NCBI GenBank assembly: GCA_963850525.1
Contig: CAWKLQ010000004.1
Location: 806,001-870,000 of the forward strand
Reading direction: 5' to 3'
Length of the DNA: 64,000 bases
Source: JAEMQF01 sp963850525
GTDB taxonomy: Bacteria > Pseudomonadota > Gammaproteobacteria > Burkholderiales > Burkholderiaceae_C
Under the pieces are notes generated by a model that was given only the letters and a program-made list of their open reading frames with translations, did no database searches and was not told the DNA's origin. Below, one piece after another: positions 49,038 through 58,383 of this stretch. A program made the position numbers and the translations under genes. Each line of letters starts with the position of its first letter. Within the stretch, counting starts at the first letter, position 1.

Positions 49038-50765
49038 ATGTCAAACAAGCCACGCCACAAAACTGCGGAATCGGCGCCGCAACCCGATCAGCTCGCCGCG
49101 ATCCGGCGCATCGCCGATGCGGGTGACCTCGACAAGGCCCAGCAACGCCTGGCCGTGTTGCGCAAGGCTTTTCCCGGGTTCAAGCCCTTGCTCGGCTTGG
49201 CCTGGGAGATCGAGGCGCTTGCGGGCGAGCCGATCGGCGCTGCGGCTCGCGCCTGGGAGTGGCAACTCGCGTCGCCGAACAGCGCCCAGGCGTTCGAGGC
49301 CTTGGCCGACAGCGCGCGCGACGCGGGTCTGCTCGCAATGATGGCGCGCGCCTTGCAGCGCCTGAGCAGGCTCCAGGAAGTCACGGCGGCGCCGCTGCCG
49401 CCCGACGCATTCGATACGCCGCTCGGGCCGCTCACGTTGGAGCAGGCCGAGGCGATCGACCTGTCGCGCATGCACCTGGCCGACGACAAGCCCAGCGCGG
49501 CCGTCGCCGTACTGCAAGGTGTGGACCATCCGAGCGCGCAGAACAACCTCGCGCTGGCGCTGTTTGGCAGCGGCGACGTGGCGCGGGCACAGGCGGTGGC
49601 GCAGGCTGCGTGGGAGGCGAATCCGGACAACTTGTTCGCGCTGGAGCGTGCGTTGCGCTGGCGCTGCTGGGCGCACGGCATGCAGCGCTGCGTCGGCTTC
49701 GGCGCGACGCTGCGCGCCTGCGTGCCGCGCCGCGCCGAAGATGCGAATGCGCGCATCGCGGCGCTGCGCTTTCTCGGCGACACCGAAGCCGCGAACGCGG
49801 CGTGGGAGCAGGTGCAGGACGAGGACTACTGGGATGACGCCTCGCTCGAACAAACAGATCTGTTCGACGACCTGGGCGAGCCCGATGCGGACGTGCTCGG
49901 CGAGCACTCGTTGTGGTTTCCGCGCCCGTGGGAGCTTGCGCTCGGCGAACTCGCGAGCGGCTCGAATGCGGCCACTGAAACCGCGATCGAGCCGCTGTGG
50001 GCCGCCCAGCTCGGCCGCTGCGACGCCCACACCGACTACCTGAAGCGCGCCTGCGAACTCGGCGATGAGGCGGTCCGGTTTCTGGCCCTGACCATGCTCA
50101 AGCGGCGCGCCAAGCAAAGCGATTTGGCAGCGCGCGAGGCGCTGACGGCGCTGCTGGCGAGTTTGCGTGGGCCTGATCTGGAACGCATGAACTTGCTGAC
50201 CTGGCTCAACGAAGAGGGCCTGCGCGACCCGGCGCTGCCGGCGCAGGTGCTCTCGGCGGGCAAGGTGCGCGAGGTCAAGTCGGTCGGTATGCACATCACC
50301 GCCGAGCCGCAACCCAGCCCGTTCTCCGCCGAGGGCACGCGGCTCGCGATGCGCATGCACCAGGCGCTGGCGCGGCGCAAGCTCGACGAGGCCTACGAAC
50401 TCGCGCTGCAACTTCGCGACATGCACCCCGAACAGCCGTCGGCGCTGACGAATCTGGCCAACATCGGGCAAGCCCTGGGCGATCCGGTCAAAGAGACGCT
50501 GCGCTTGCACCGCGCAGCGCTGGCCCTGAATCCGGACTATCTGTTTGCGCGCTGCGCCCTGGCGAGGCACTTGGCGGGGGAGGGCCAGCTCGACGAAGCG
50601 CGCACCCTGCTCGAAGGCATGTTCGAGCGCGAGCAATGGCACTACAGCGAGTACCGCAGCTATATGCTCGCGCAGCGCGCGATGGCGCTGGCGCAAGGCG
50701 ATGACCAGGCGCTGCGGGGGATGGACGACACGCTGCGCGACCTCGAGCGCCGCTTCGGCCGCTGA
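49038..50765 (+). CDS. Tetratricopeptide-repeat protein
   Basis: This 575-residue soluble protein has TPR-like helix pairs at both ends: IRRIADAGDLDKAQQRLAVL near the start, then ALFGSGDVARAQAVAQAAWE, and ALARHLAGEGQLDEARTLLE near the end. The middle is acidic and less regular (EDEDYWDDAS region, DLFDDLGEPDADVLGE). ATG 49038 (MSNKPRHK) is used; upstream in frame lies the jetA promoter region. The function is unknown. It sits divergent to the Wadjet operon, which may be coincidence. The frame is intact. Confidence 0.75.
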   Translation: MSNKPRHKTAESAPQPDQLAAIRRIADAGDLDKAQQRLAVLRKAFPGFKPLLGLAWEIEALAGEPIGAAARAWEWQLASPNSAQAFEALADSARDAGLLAMMARALQRLSRLQEVTAAPLPPDAFDTPLGPLTLEQAEAIDLSRMHLADDKPSAAVAVLQGVDHPSAQNNLALALFGSGDVARAQAVAQAAWEANPDNLFALERALRWRCWAHGMQRCVGFGATLRACVPRRAEDANARIAALRFLGDTEAANAAWEQVQDEDYWDDASLEQTDLFDDLGEPDADVLGEHSLWFPRPWELALGELASGSNAATETAIEPLWAAQLGRCDAHTDYLKRACELGDEAVRFLALTMLKRRAKQSDLAAREALTALLASLRGPDLERMNLLTWLNEEGLRDPALPAQVLSAGKVREVKSVGMHITAEPQPSPFSAEGTRLAMRMHQALARRKLDEAYELALQLRDMHPEQPSALTNLANIGQALGDPVKETLRLHRAALALNPDYLFARCALARHLAGEGQLDEARTLLEGMFEREQWHYSEYRSYMLAQRAMALAQGDDQALRGMDDTLRDLERRFGR

Positions 50766-50822
50766 GCGATTCGACGCGCCCGGCTGACGCTGAAGTCGCG
50801 AGCCGCGTGCCGCGCGCCGCGC

Positions 50823-52025
50823 TCACGCCGACGCAGCGTCCGCCTCGGCTTCCGGCCACAGCGCCGGGAAGTAGAAGCGCAGCGCATGCAACGGCACGCC
50901 GAAACGCACCTTGCCTTGCGGCGTATCGCTGCGCAACAGGTTGCGGCGCAGCAGCGCACTGAGCAGCTTGACGGCGGTGCGCTCGCCCAGGCCGGTCATG
51001 CGCTTGAACTCGCCGCGCTCGATGTCGCTGCCGCTGAGGAACAGATAGTGCAGTGCGCGCAGCGCCTCGAGCCGCACGCCCGACTTCAGCGTCCGTTCTT
51101 CGAATGACAGGCAAGCGCCGATGCGCGGCTCCATCGTGGTCAGGTCGAGCGTGGCCGTCATGAACCGCACCTGGTCCAGGCAGGTGTCGAGCACGTAGTC
51201 GATCCAGTCGACGAGGGCCTGCTCGCTCAAGTTGCCGCGTCCGTCGAGGTCGCCGCGCCGGGGCTCGTCGGCGGCTGCGAGCAGCGCGTAGTAGCGATCC
51301 ACGGAGCGCGCAAATCCGCGCAACGGTGACCACAAGCCCCCGGTACAGCCGAGCGCGTGCAAGACCAGGTGCGTGTGCAGCCGCATGACACGGCCGTTGC
51401 CGTCGATGAAGGGATGCATCCAGCCCAGGCGCTGGTGCGCGGCGGCCGCTGCGACGAGCGTCGCCTCACCGCGCCGCACGCCGCCATAAAAGCTCGACCA
51501 GCGCGCTATGAATCCGGGCAGGCTGTCGGCGGCCGGCGCAAGGTGGCGACCGACACTCACCGCCTGGCTGCGCCATTGCCCCGGTGTGAGGGCCACGCCT
51601 GCGTCGGTCTGCAAGTCCGTCGTGGGCAGGCGTTCGAACAGATCGCGGTGAATGTCTTGGATCGCGGGCGCGCTGAACAGCGCCCGTGCGCCTGCATCGC
51701 CGGCGTAGCGGGTCTCGAGTTCAGCCTCGCTATCGATGTGCGCCAAAGCCAGCCGCTGGCGCGCCGCCAGCTTCGCATCGCCCGAGAAGTCTTTGCGCAG
51801 CGCCTGCTCCAGCTCATACGGTCGGGTGTGCTGGCCCTCGATGCGGTTCGTGTAGTAGGAATTCATGGCGCGCAGCAGGGCGCGCAATTCCGGCGGGGAG
51901 GGCCGCCCCGTCAGGGCCGTGGCATTGCGGCCCAGGTCATGCGCCTTGGCGAGCAGAGCTTCCTGCCGGGCGGGCGCCGGCAGGAGCGGTTCGAACTCGT
52001 GAGGTGCGTCGTAAAGTGCGACCAT
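50823..52025 (-). CDS. Fic family protein (class II, self-inhibited)
   Basis: This 400-residue Fic protein shows the full catalytic motif HPFIDGNGRVMR with His at about 204, which in active members transfers AMP from ATP to a target hydroxyl. An N-terminal helix carries the inhibitory pattern (S/T)xxxEG in NSYYTNRIEGQHT, so the active site is held off by its own glutamate. A winged-helix-like C-terminal domain (ERGEFKRMTGLGERTAVKLL) follows, typical of Fic proteins that act on DNA gyrase or regulate themselves. ATG 52025 is used, with TTG 52037 as an alternative. It is convergent with the TPR gene. Confidence 0.87.
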   Translation of the reverse strand: MVALYDAPHEFEPLLPAPARQEALLAKAHDLGRNATALTGRPSPPELRALLRAMNSYYTNRIEGQHTRPYELEQALRKDFSGDAKLAARQRLALAHIDSEAELETRYAGDAGARALFSAPAIQDIHRDLFERLPTTDLQTDAGVALTPGQWRSQAVSVGRHLAPAADSLPGFIARWSSFYGGVRRGEATLVAAAAAHQRLGWMHPFIDGNGRVMRLHTHLVLHALGCTGGLWSPLRGFARSVDRYYALLAAADEPRRGDLDGRGNLSEQALVDWIDYVLDTCLDQVRFMTATLDLTTMEPRIGACLSFEERTLKSGVRLEALRALHYLFLSGSDIERGEFKRMTGLGERTAVKLLSALLRRNLLRSDTPQGKVRFGVPLHALRFYFPALWPEAEADAASA

Positions 52026-52146
52026 CAATGCGGACAATGGAATTCACGTAACCCATTGTCGCACAAAGACTATTTAGTTCAAACCAGGTCTCTGTTGCGC
52101 ACTTGTCTGCATGCACCTCGAGGCGCACTGCCGGGCGATCCGAGGC

Positions 52147-53577
52147 TCAATTCATTTGCGTCACAAACTTCGTATTCAGATACCCGTCGAAGGTCTCGCT
52201 GCCGCCTTCGCTGCCGTAGCCGCTGTCCTTGATGCCGCCGAACGGCGTTTCGGCGACCGCCATGCCGAAGTGGTTGATCGACACCATGCCGGCTTCCAGG
52301 CCGTTGGACAGCGCGTGCGCGTTGCGCGTCGACGTCGTGAACACGTAAGACGCGAGGCCGAACGGCAGGCTGTTCGCGCGCTTCAGCACTTCGTCGATGC
52401 TCTTGAAGCGCACCATGCCGGCGACCGGGCCGAACGGCTCTTCCGTCATCAGCTTGCTGTCGTCGGGGATGTCGGCGATCACGGTGGGCGCAAAGAAATT
52501 GCCTTCGCCGGGCAGCGCCTTGCCGCCGGTCAGGATGGTGGCGCCGCGCTGGTGTGCGTCGTCAATGAAGCCGGCCACGGCAGTAACGCGGCGCTTTTGC
52601 GCGAGCGGCCCCATGCGCGTGTCCGACGCCAGGCCGTCGCCGACCTTGACCTTCTCCACCTTGGCGAGAAAACGCGCGATGAACTTGTCGTAAGCGCCTT
52701 CCTGCACGTAAAAACGCGTCGGCGAAATGCACACTTGGCCGGCGTTGCGGAACTTGAACGGCGCGAGCATGTCGGCCGCGGCGTCGATGTCGGCGTCGTC
52801 GCAGACGATCACCGGCGCGTGGCCGCCGAGTTCCATCGTGCAGCGTTTCATCAGCGAGCCCGCAAGGCCCGCGAGCTGTTTGCCCACTGCCACGGATCCG
52901 GTGAACGAGATCTTGCGCACGATGGGCGAGCGGATCAGGTGGTCCGACACTTCACTCGGCACGCCCCACACCACGTTCAGGCAGCCCGGGGGCAGGCCCG
53001 CGTCGTGGAACAACTGGGCGAGCGCGACCACGGCGCTGGGCGAATCTTCAGGCCCCTTGATGATGATGGTGCAGCCCGCGCCGAGCGCCGCGGCAATCTT
53101 CCGGATCGCCTGGTTGAACGGGAAGTTCCACGGCGAAAACGCTGCGCACACACCGATCGGCTCGCGCAGCACGAGCTGGCGCACGGCGTCGTTGCGCGGC
53201 GTGATCACGCGGCCGTAGATGCGCCGCGATTCCTCGGCGCACCACTCGGCGTGTTCGGAGCAGGCGTTGACTTCGCCCACCGCTTCGGCAAGCGGCTTGC
53301 CCTGGTCGCGCACGATGTTGCGGCCGATGTCGTTGGCGCGCTCGCGCGCGAGTTCGGCGACCTTGCGCAGGATTTTGCTGCGCTCCATCGGCGACGTCTT
53401 GCGCCACGACTCGAACGCGCGCTGCGCGCTGCTCAAGGCCTTGTCGAGGTCTTCGCGCGTCGCGTGCGGCAGTCGCGCGATGACCTGATTCGTCGCGGGG
53501 TTGTAAACGTCTTGTTCGCGGCGCCCGCCGCCGTGGATGAATTGACCGTCGATGTAGAGGTTGAGGGTGGGGTACAT
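52147..53577 (-). CDS. NAD(P)-dependent aldehyde dehydrogenase (succinate-semialdehyde dehydrogenase-like)
   Basis: This 476-residue ALDH shows AFSPWNFPFNQAIRKIAAAL (oxyanion Asn), the cofactor-site lysine in CTIIIKGPEDSPSA, KISFTGSVAVGKQL, the general base in MELGGHAP and the catalytic cysteine in RNAGQVCISPTRF. These features and the length match the succinate-semialdehyde dehydrogenase group (GabD-like). It oxidises an aldehyde to its acid in the cytoplasm; the exact substrate is uncertain. It stands alone, with 68 bases to the upstream hydrolase gene on the same strand. Confidence 0.87.
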   Translation of the reverse strand: MYPTLNLYIDGQFIHGGGRREQDVYNPATNQVIARLPHATREDLDKALSSAQRAFESWRKTSPMERSKILRKVAELARERANDIGRNIVRDQGKPLAEAVGEVNACSEHAEWCAEESRRIYGRVITPRNDAVRQLVLREPIGVCAAFSPWNFPFNQAIRKIAAALGAGCTIIIKGPEDSPSAVVALAQLFHDAGLPPGCLNVVWGVPSEVSDHLIRSPIVRKISFTGSVAVGKQLAGLAGSLMKRCTMELGGHAPVIVCDDADIDAAADMLAPFKFRNAGQVCISPTRFYVQEGAYDKFIARFLAKVEKVKVGDGLASDTRMGPLAQKRRVTAVAGFIDDAHQRGATILTGGKALPGEGNFFAPTVIADIPDDSKLMTEEPFGPVAGMVRFKSIDEVLKRANSLPFGLASYVFTTSTRNAHALSNGLEAGMVSINHFGMAVAETPFGGIKDSGYGSEGGSETFDGYLNTKFVTQMN

Positions 53578-53645
53578 GGTTCGTGCGCAGAGTGGATGAA
53601 CTGAAAGGGGGGTCGCCGCCGGGGCCGGCCGGCAAGGCAGCGATG

Positions 53646-54548
53646 CTACTCGCCTGGGCCGCGGTTTGCAGCGAATTGGCCGGCACGGGAATTCCGGTCA
53701 ATGAAATCGCGGGCCGCAGCGATCAGTGTCTCGGTCTGATCGCGGTGCGGCGAATGCCCGCACTTGGGCAACTCGAGCAACTCAGTCTGCGCCACGCAAC
53801 GCGCGATGCCGCGAATCTGTTCGAGCGTTCCGTACTCGTCGTCCAGACCTTGCACGGCGAGCAGCGGGCAGGCGATTGCCTTGATCTCTTCTTCGATCGA
53901 CCAATGCCGAAACTCGGCGAGCTGCCAGACGCGGTTCCAACCCCAGAACGCCGAATCGGGGTCGTCGTGGTAACGCGCAAGGCGTTGCCTGAAGTCGGTC
54001 TGCAGATAGACGTCGCGCGCCTTCGCGATGCTTTGCACCGAAATGTCCTCGACGATGATGTGCGGCGCGACGACGATCGCCCCGGCGAGACGGCCCACGT
54101 GTCGCGCGGCATAGAGCAGCGCGATCGAGCCGCCGTCGCTGTGGCCGAACAACCAGAGCGGCTGCGCGGCCGCATCGACGCCGAGCGCGTCGAGCAACGC
54201 CGGCAACACTTCAAACGCCTGGCGGTGCATGAAGTCCGTGCCCCAGGCCTCGTCGGCACCGCGCGGCGTGGAGCGGCCATAACCGGGGCGCGAATAGACC
54301 AGGCCGCGGCAGCGCGCAGCGTCGCACAGCGTTTGCGGAAACTCGCGCCACATCGCGAGCGACCCCAGGCCTTCGTGCAGGAACACGATGAGCGGCGCGT
54401 GGGGCTCGGCGCTGCCGACCCATTGGTATTCGACTCGCACCGGCCGGCCGGACCAGGCAATCTGGGCGAAGCTGATCTCGCTGCGTGTCACGTCGGTGCG
54501 GGCAAGCGCGGTGTGAAAGCGGCCAGTGTAGAGGCGAGCAGAATCCAT
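53646..54548 (-). CDS. Alpha/beta hydrolase
   Basis: This 300-residue serine hydrolase has the oxyanion motif VFLHEGLGSLAMW, the nucleophile in GHSDGGSIALLYA, the acid in VQGLDDEYG and the catalytic histidine in PKCGHSPHRD. The HEGLGS variant is typical of a group of esterase-like enzymes next to aromatic-catabolism genes. The substrate is unknown. Its start is divergent from the MaoC gene, eight bases away, so the promoters must overlap each other's coding starts. Confidence 0.83.
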   Translation of the reverse strand: MDSARLYTGRFHTALARTDVTRSEISFAQIAWSGRPVRVEYQWVGSAEPHAPLIVFLHEGLGSLAMWREFPQTLCDAARCRGLVYSRPGYGRSTPRGADEAWGTDFMHRQAFEVLPALLDALGVDAAAQPLWLFGHSDGGSIALLYAARHVGRLAGAIVVAPHIIVEDISVQSIAKARDVYLQTDFRQRLARYHDDPDSAFWGWNRVWQLAEFRHWSIEEEIKAIACPLLAVQGLDDEYGTLEQIRGIARCVAQTELLELPKCGHSPHRDQTETLIAAARDFIDRNSRAGQFAANRGPGE

Positions 54549-54556
54549 AATGGCGC

Positions 54557-55030
54557 ATGAAGTTCGCTGAGTTTCACGTTGGCCAGGTGATAGACGCCGG
54601 CCCTTTCACCTTGCACGAAGCCGAGCTGCTGGACTTTGCGAAGCGCTACGACCCGCAGTGGTTTCACACCGATCCGCAGGCCGCCGAACGCGGCCGGTTC
54701 CAGGGCCTGATTGCGAGTGGCTGGCAAACCTGCGCGATCGCGATGCGTCTGGCGGTGGACGCGGCTCTGCACGGCTCGGAGTCATTCGCCTCGCCTGGCA
54801 TGGCGTACATCAAGTGGCCGAACCCGCTGCGCTGCGGCGACTCGGTGAACTTGCGCGCCAGCGTGATCGAGGTGCGCCGCTCCGAGTCGCGCGCGACGCT
54901 GGGCATCCTGCGCTGGCGCTGGCAACTCTTCAATCAGAATCGTGCCGAAGTGCTTGACCTCGAAGCGACGAGCCTGTTCGACTTGACGACGCCACCCACG
55001 ACCAATACGCAACCCTCGGTGACCCCATGA
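54557..55030 (+). CDS. MaoC family dehydratase (enoyl-CoA hydratase 2-like)
   Basis: This 157-residue hot-dog-fold protein has the MaoC active-site segment FAKRYDPQWFHTDPQAAERG (catalytic Asp/His), followed by FQGLIASGWQTCAIAMRL. It hydrates or dehydrates an acyl-CoA, matching the thiolase that follows. The thiolase ATG overlaps its stop (ATGA), so the two are coupled. A Thr/Pro-rich tail follows the domain. Confidence 0.87.
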   Translation: MKFAEFHVGQVIDAGPFTLHEAELLDFAKRYDPQWFHTDPQAAERGRFQGLIASGWQTCAIAMRLAVDAALHGSESFASPGMAYIKWPNPLRCGDSVNLRASVIEVRRSESRATLGILRWRWQLFNQNRAEVLDLEATSLFDLTTPPTTNTQPSVTP

Positions 55031-56229
55031 CCCCAGCTTTCATCTGCGACGCGATCCGCACCCCCATCGGCCGCTACGGCGGCGCGCTCGCGTCGGTGCG
55101 CACCGACGACCTCGGCGCGATCCCGATCCGCGCCCTGATGGCGCGAAACCGGAAGGTCGACTGGGCAGCGGTCAGCGACGTGCTGTACGGCTGCGCAAAT
55201 CAGGCCGGCGAAGACAACCGCAACGTCGCCCACATGGCGTCATTGCTCGCCGGCCTGCCCGTCGATGTGCCCGGCGCGACGATCAACCGCCTCTGCGGCT
55301 CGGGCCTGGACGCGGTGGGCAGCGCGGCGCGCGCGATTCGCTCCGGTGAAGCGCAATTGATGATCGCCGGTGGCGTGGAGAGCATGAGCCGCGCGCCCTT
55401 TGTCATGCCCAAGGCGGACACCGCGTTCAGCCGCAACAACGCCGTCTACGACACGACGATCGGCTGGCGCTTCATCAACAAGTTGATGAAAGAGCAATAC
55501 GGTGTCGACTCGATGCCCGAGACCGCCGAGAACGTCGCCAAGGAATTCGGCATCGAACGCGACGCGCAAGACCGCATGGCGCTGCGCTCGCAGTTGAACG
55601 CGGTGAAGGCGCAGCAGGCGGGATGCTTCGACGCTGAGATCGCGGCGGTCGCGATCGCGCAAAAGAAGGGCGAGGCCCTCAGCGTGACGAAGGACGAGCA
55701 CCCGCGCGAAACCTCGCTGGACGCGCTCGCCAAACTCAAGGGCATCGTGCGCCCTGACGGCACCGTGACCGCAGGCAACGCGAGCGGCGTGAACGACGGT
55801 GCGTGCGCGCTGCTGCTCGCAAGCGAAGCTGCAGCCGCGCGCCACGGCCTGACGCCGCGCGCCCGTGTGCTCGGCATGGCCACCGTGGGCGTCGCGCCGC
55901 GCATCATGGGCTTCGGCCCGGCGCCGGCGACGCGCAAGGTGCTCGAACTCACGGGGCTCAAGCTCGCGCAGATGGACGTGATCGAACTCAACGAAGCCTT
56001 TGCCGCGCAGGGCCTGGCCGTGCTGCGCGACCTCGGCGTGGCCGACGACGACGCGCGCGTCAACCCATGGGGAGGTGCGATCGCCCTGGGCCATCCGCTC
56101 GGCGCGAGCGGCGCGCGCCTCGTGACGACCGCGCTGAACCAGTTGCAGCGTGGTGGCGGGCGCTATGCGCTGTGCACCATGTGCATCGGCGTCGGGCAGG
56201 GGATTGCGCTCGTGATCGAGCGGGTCTGA
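55027..56229 (+). CDS. Acetyl-CoA acyltransferase, 3-oxoadipyl-CoA thiolase-like
   Basis: This is a 400-residue thiolase. The nucleophile C90 lies in TINRLCGSGLDA, the catalytic histidine in ALGHPLGASGARL and the second cysteine in CTMCIGVGQG. The segment LYGCANQAGEDNRNVAHMAS and the overall length match PcaF/PaaJ 3-oxoadipyl-CoA thiolases, which release succinyl-CoA and acetyl-CoA at the end of the beta-ketoadipate and phenylacetate routes. The other genes of those routes are not adjacent, so a general beta-ketothiolase role is possible. It is coupled to the MaoC gene. Confidence 0.87.
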   Translation: MTPAFICDAIRTPIGRYGGALASVRTDDLGAIPIRALMARNRKVDWAAVSDVLYGCANQAGEDNRNVAHMASLLAGLPVDVPGATINRLCGSGLDAVGSAARAIRSGEAQLMIAGGVESMSRAPFVMPKADTAFSRNNAVYDTTIGWRFINKLMKEQYGVDSMPETAENVAKEFGIERDAQDRMALRSQLNAVKAQQAGCFDAEIAAVAIAQKKGEALSVTKDEHPRETSLDALAKLKGIVRPDGTVTAGNASGVNDGACALLLASEAAAARHGLTPRARVLGMATVGVAPRIMGFGPAPATRKVLELTGLKLAQMDVIELNEAFAAQGLAVLRDLGVADDDARVNPWGGAIALGHPLGASGARLVTTALNQLQRGGGRYALCTMCIGVGQGIALVIERV

Positions 56230-56255
56230 TCGATTGTTTTCACAGGAACCCCAGC

Positions 56256-56936
56256 ATGAATGTCTATGAAGCACTCGCCAGCCGGCGCTCTGTGCGCGAC
56301 TTTCTGCCCACGCCCGTATCGGGTGCGGCGATCCGGCGCGTCCTGACCGCCGCGGCGCGCAGCGCGTCCGGCGGCAACGTGCAGCCGTGGCACATCGATG
56401 TTGTGGCGGGCGAGCGGCTCGATGCGCTCAAGGCACTCATGCAACGCCGCTTGCAAGAAGTGGCCGCGGGCGCTGCGCCTGAACCTACCGAGTACGACAT
56501 CTACCCCAAGGACCTGATGGCGCCTCACCGCGACTACCGCTTCAAACTCGGCGAGGCGATGTACGCGACGATGAAAATTCCGCGCGAAGACAAGGCCAGT
56601 CGCCTGAAATGGTTTGCGCGCAACTATGAATTCTTCGGCGCGCCGATGGCGCTGTTCTGCTCGATCGACCGCCGCATGGGGCCGCCGCAGTGGTCGGACC
56701 TCGGCATGTTCCTGATGTCGGTGATGCTGCTGCTGCGCGAAGAGGGGTTGGACAGCTGCGCGCAGGAGTCATGGTCCGTCTATCCCAAGACCGTCGCGGG
56801 CTTCGTCGGCATTCCCCCCGAGCGCATGCTGTTCTGCGGCATGGCGATCGGGCATCGCAACCCGGACCACCCGGTCAACAGCCTGGTGTCCGAGCGCGCC
56901 GGGTTGGCGGACTTCGCCAGCTTTCAGGGGGTCTGA
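56256..56936 (+). CDS. Nitroreductase family protein
   Basis: This 226-residue FMN-binding protein starts MNVYEALASRRSVRDFLPTP, the classic nitroreductase opening that binds the FMN phosphate. It has the SASGGNVQPWHI segment and the C-terminal GMAIGHRNPDHPVNS. It probably uses NAD(P)H to reduce a nitro, quinone or enone group. It follows the thiolase by 26 bases and may share its transcript. The frame is open upstream to 55803, but that part shadows the thiolase. Confidence 0.86.
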   Translation: MNVYEALASRRSVRDFLPTPVSGAAIRRVLTAAARSASGGNVQPWHIDVVAGERLDALKALMQRRLQEVAAGAAPEPTEYDIYPKDLMAPHRDYRFKLGEAMYATMKIPREDKASRLKWFARNYEFFGAPMALFCSIDRRMGPPQWSDLGMFLMSVMLLLREEGLDSCAQESWSVYPKTVAGFVGIPPERMLFCGMAIGHRNPDHPVNSLVSERAGLADFASFQGV

Positions 56937-57147
56937 GCGCGGCCCGCGGGCGAGCGTGTCTCGGGCCGGTGGGACCGTCTCCGATGCGCTAACTGAGCGA
57001 GGAAAGGCCGGTACCGGCACGCGCGCAAGCGCGGTGGTTCAGGCTCATCAGCAGACCGAACGTGTGCAGGATGTACCGGCGTCGAGCGCGCTAGCCGTCC
57101 TGCCACGCACGACGATCTGCGCGAGCATCGCCTGGTGCGTTGGGCGC

Positions 57148-58383
57148 TCAGGCGACGAGTGCGCCGCGCCGCATTTCCCACTCGGCGGCCCAGGGGAGCA
57201 GCGCCTGGGCGGGCATCGGCCGGGCGACGAAATAGCCCTGCGCCAGGTCGCACCCCTTGGCGCGCAGAAAGAACCAGTCGTCGGCGTCTTCCACGCCTTC
57301 GGCCACCGTCTTGATACCCAGTTGACGAGCCATGTCCAGGCTGGGCAGCAGGATCGCCTGCAACGCTTCGTCGCGGCAGGCACCATGCACGAAACTCTTG
57401 TCGATCTTGAGTTCGTCGAACGGCGCGTCGTGCAACTGGCTCAGCGAGGAATGGCCGGTGCCGAAATCGTCGATCGACACGCCCACGCGCTTCAGGCGCA
57501 GGCGCGTCAGGATGTCGAGCGCGGCAAGCGGGTCACGCATCATGCGGCTCTCCGTCACCTCGAGAATCAGCATCGACGGCGCCACGCCGGCGGCGGCCAC
57601 CGCGCGCGCCACGTATTCGGGGAAGGCGTAGTCGGTGAGGTTGTCCATCGACACGTTCACGGACACCTGAAGAGGCAGGCCGGCGTCTTGCCAGGCGCGG
57701 GCCTGGTTCAGCGCGCCGTGCAGGCCGTCCAGCACCAGCTGAGTCAGGCGGTCGATCAGGCCGTTCTCCTCGGCCACGGTGATGAATTGGTCGGGGTACA
57801 CCATGCCGTGTTGCGGATGCCTCCAGCGCACCAGCGTTTCCACTCCCACCAGCTGCCCGGTGGCGAAGTCGACCTTGGGCTGGTAGTGATTGACGAGTTC
57901 CTGTGCGTCGATGGCATGCGTGAGCTCGGCGGCCGAATAGGCGTGCCGGGCGGGGCGGGGCGGCGCGGCAGGCGGCACTGCAGGCGTGACGCCGGCGGCA
58001 GCGAGTACGTCGCGCAACTGCTCTGGCGTGACCGGTTTGCGCAACGCGCCGAGCACGCGCAGGGTGTGAGACTTGGCCAGGCGCTCTGCGGTGTGCAGGA
58101 TGCGCCGGTCTTCGCCGCTGATCAACACCAGGCCACCGTGAAACGGCAGCTGCCCCAGATGGCGGACGAACTCGACGCCGTCCATGTCGGGCATCTGCAG
58201 GTCGCAACAGATCAGGTCGAAGCGGTTCGGGTCGGCGCTCACCATGTCGAGCGCTGAGCGCGCTTCCAGGCAGGTCTGAACGTCGGTCAGTCCAAGGTTG
58301 CTGAACTGGCGGGCCAGCAGTTTGAGCTGGAAGGGTTCGTCGTCGATGGCGAGAACGCGCTGGTTTGTCGAGGTGCTGTTCAT
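57148..58383 (-). CDS. Response regulator with EAL domain (cyclic-di-GMP phosphodiesterase)
   Basis: This 411-residue protein has a receiver domain (about 10-130) with phospho-acceptor D61 in LICCDLQMPDMDG and the lysine in LRKPV, then an EAL domain (about 160-400). The EAL site is complete: ETLVRW (the ExL variant), NVSMDNL, LEVTESRMM, IDDFGTGHSSL, KIDKSF and AEGVED. It should hydrolyse cyclic-di-GMP when phosphorylated. ATG 58383 overlaps the previous gene's stop (ATGA). It is the output of the relay encoded just upstream. Confidence 0.88.
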   Translation of the reverse strand: MNSTSTNQRVLAIDDEPFQLKLLARQFSNLGLTDVQTCLEARSALDMVSADPNRFDLICCDLQMPDMDGVEFVRHLGQLPFHGGLVLISGEDRRILHTAERLAKSHTLRVLGALRKPVTPEQLRDVLAAAGVTPAVPPAAPPRPARHAYSAAELTHAIDAQELVNHYQPKVDFATGQLVGVETLVRWRHPQHGMVYPDQFITVAEENGLIDRLTQLVLDGLHGALNQARAWQDAGLPLQVSVNVSMDNLTDYAFPEYVARAVAAAGVAPSMLILEVTESRMMRDPLAALDILTRLRLKRVGVSIDDFGTGHSSLSQLHDAPFDELKIDKSFVHGACRDEALQAILLPSLDMARQLGIKTVAEGVEDADDWFFLRAKGCDLAQGYFVARPMPAQALLPWAAEWEMRRGALVA

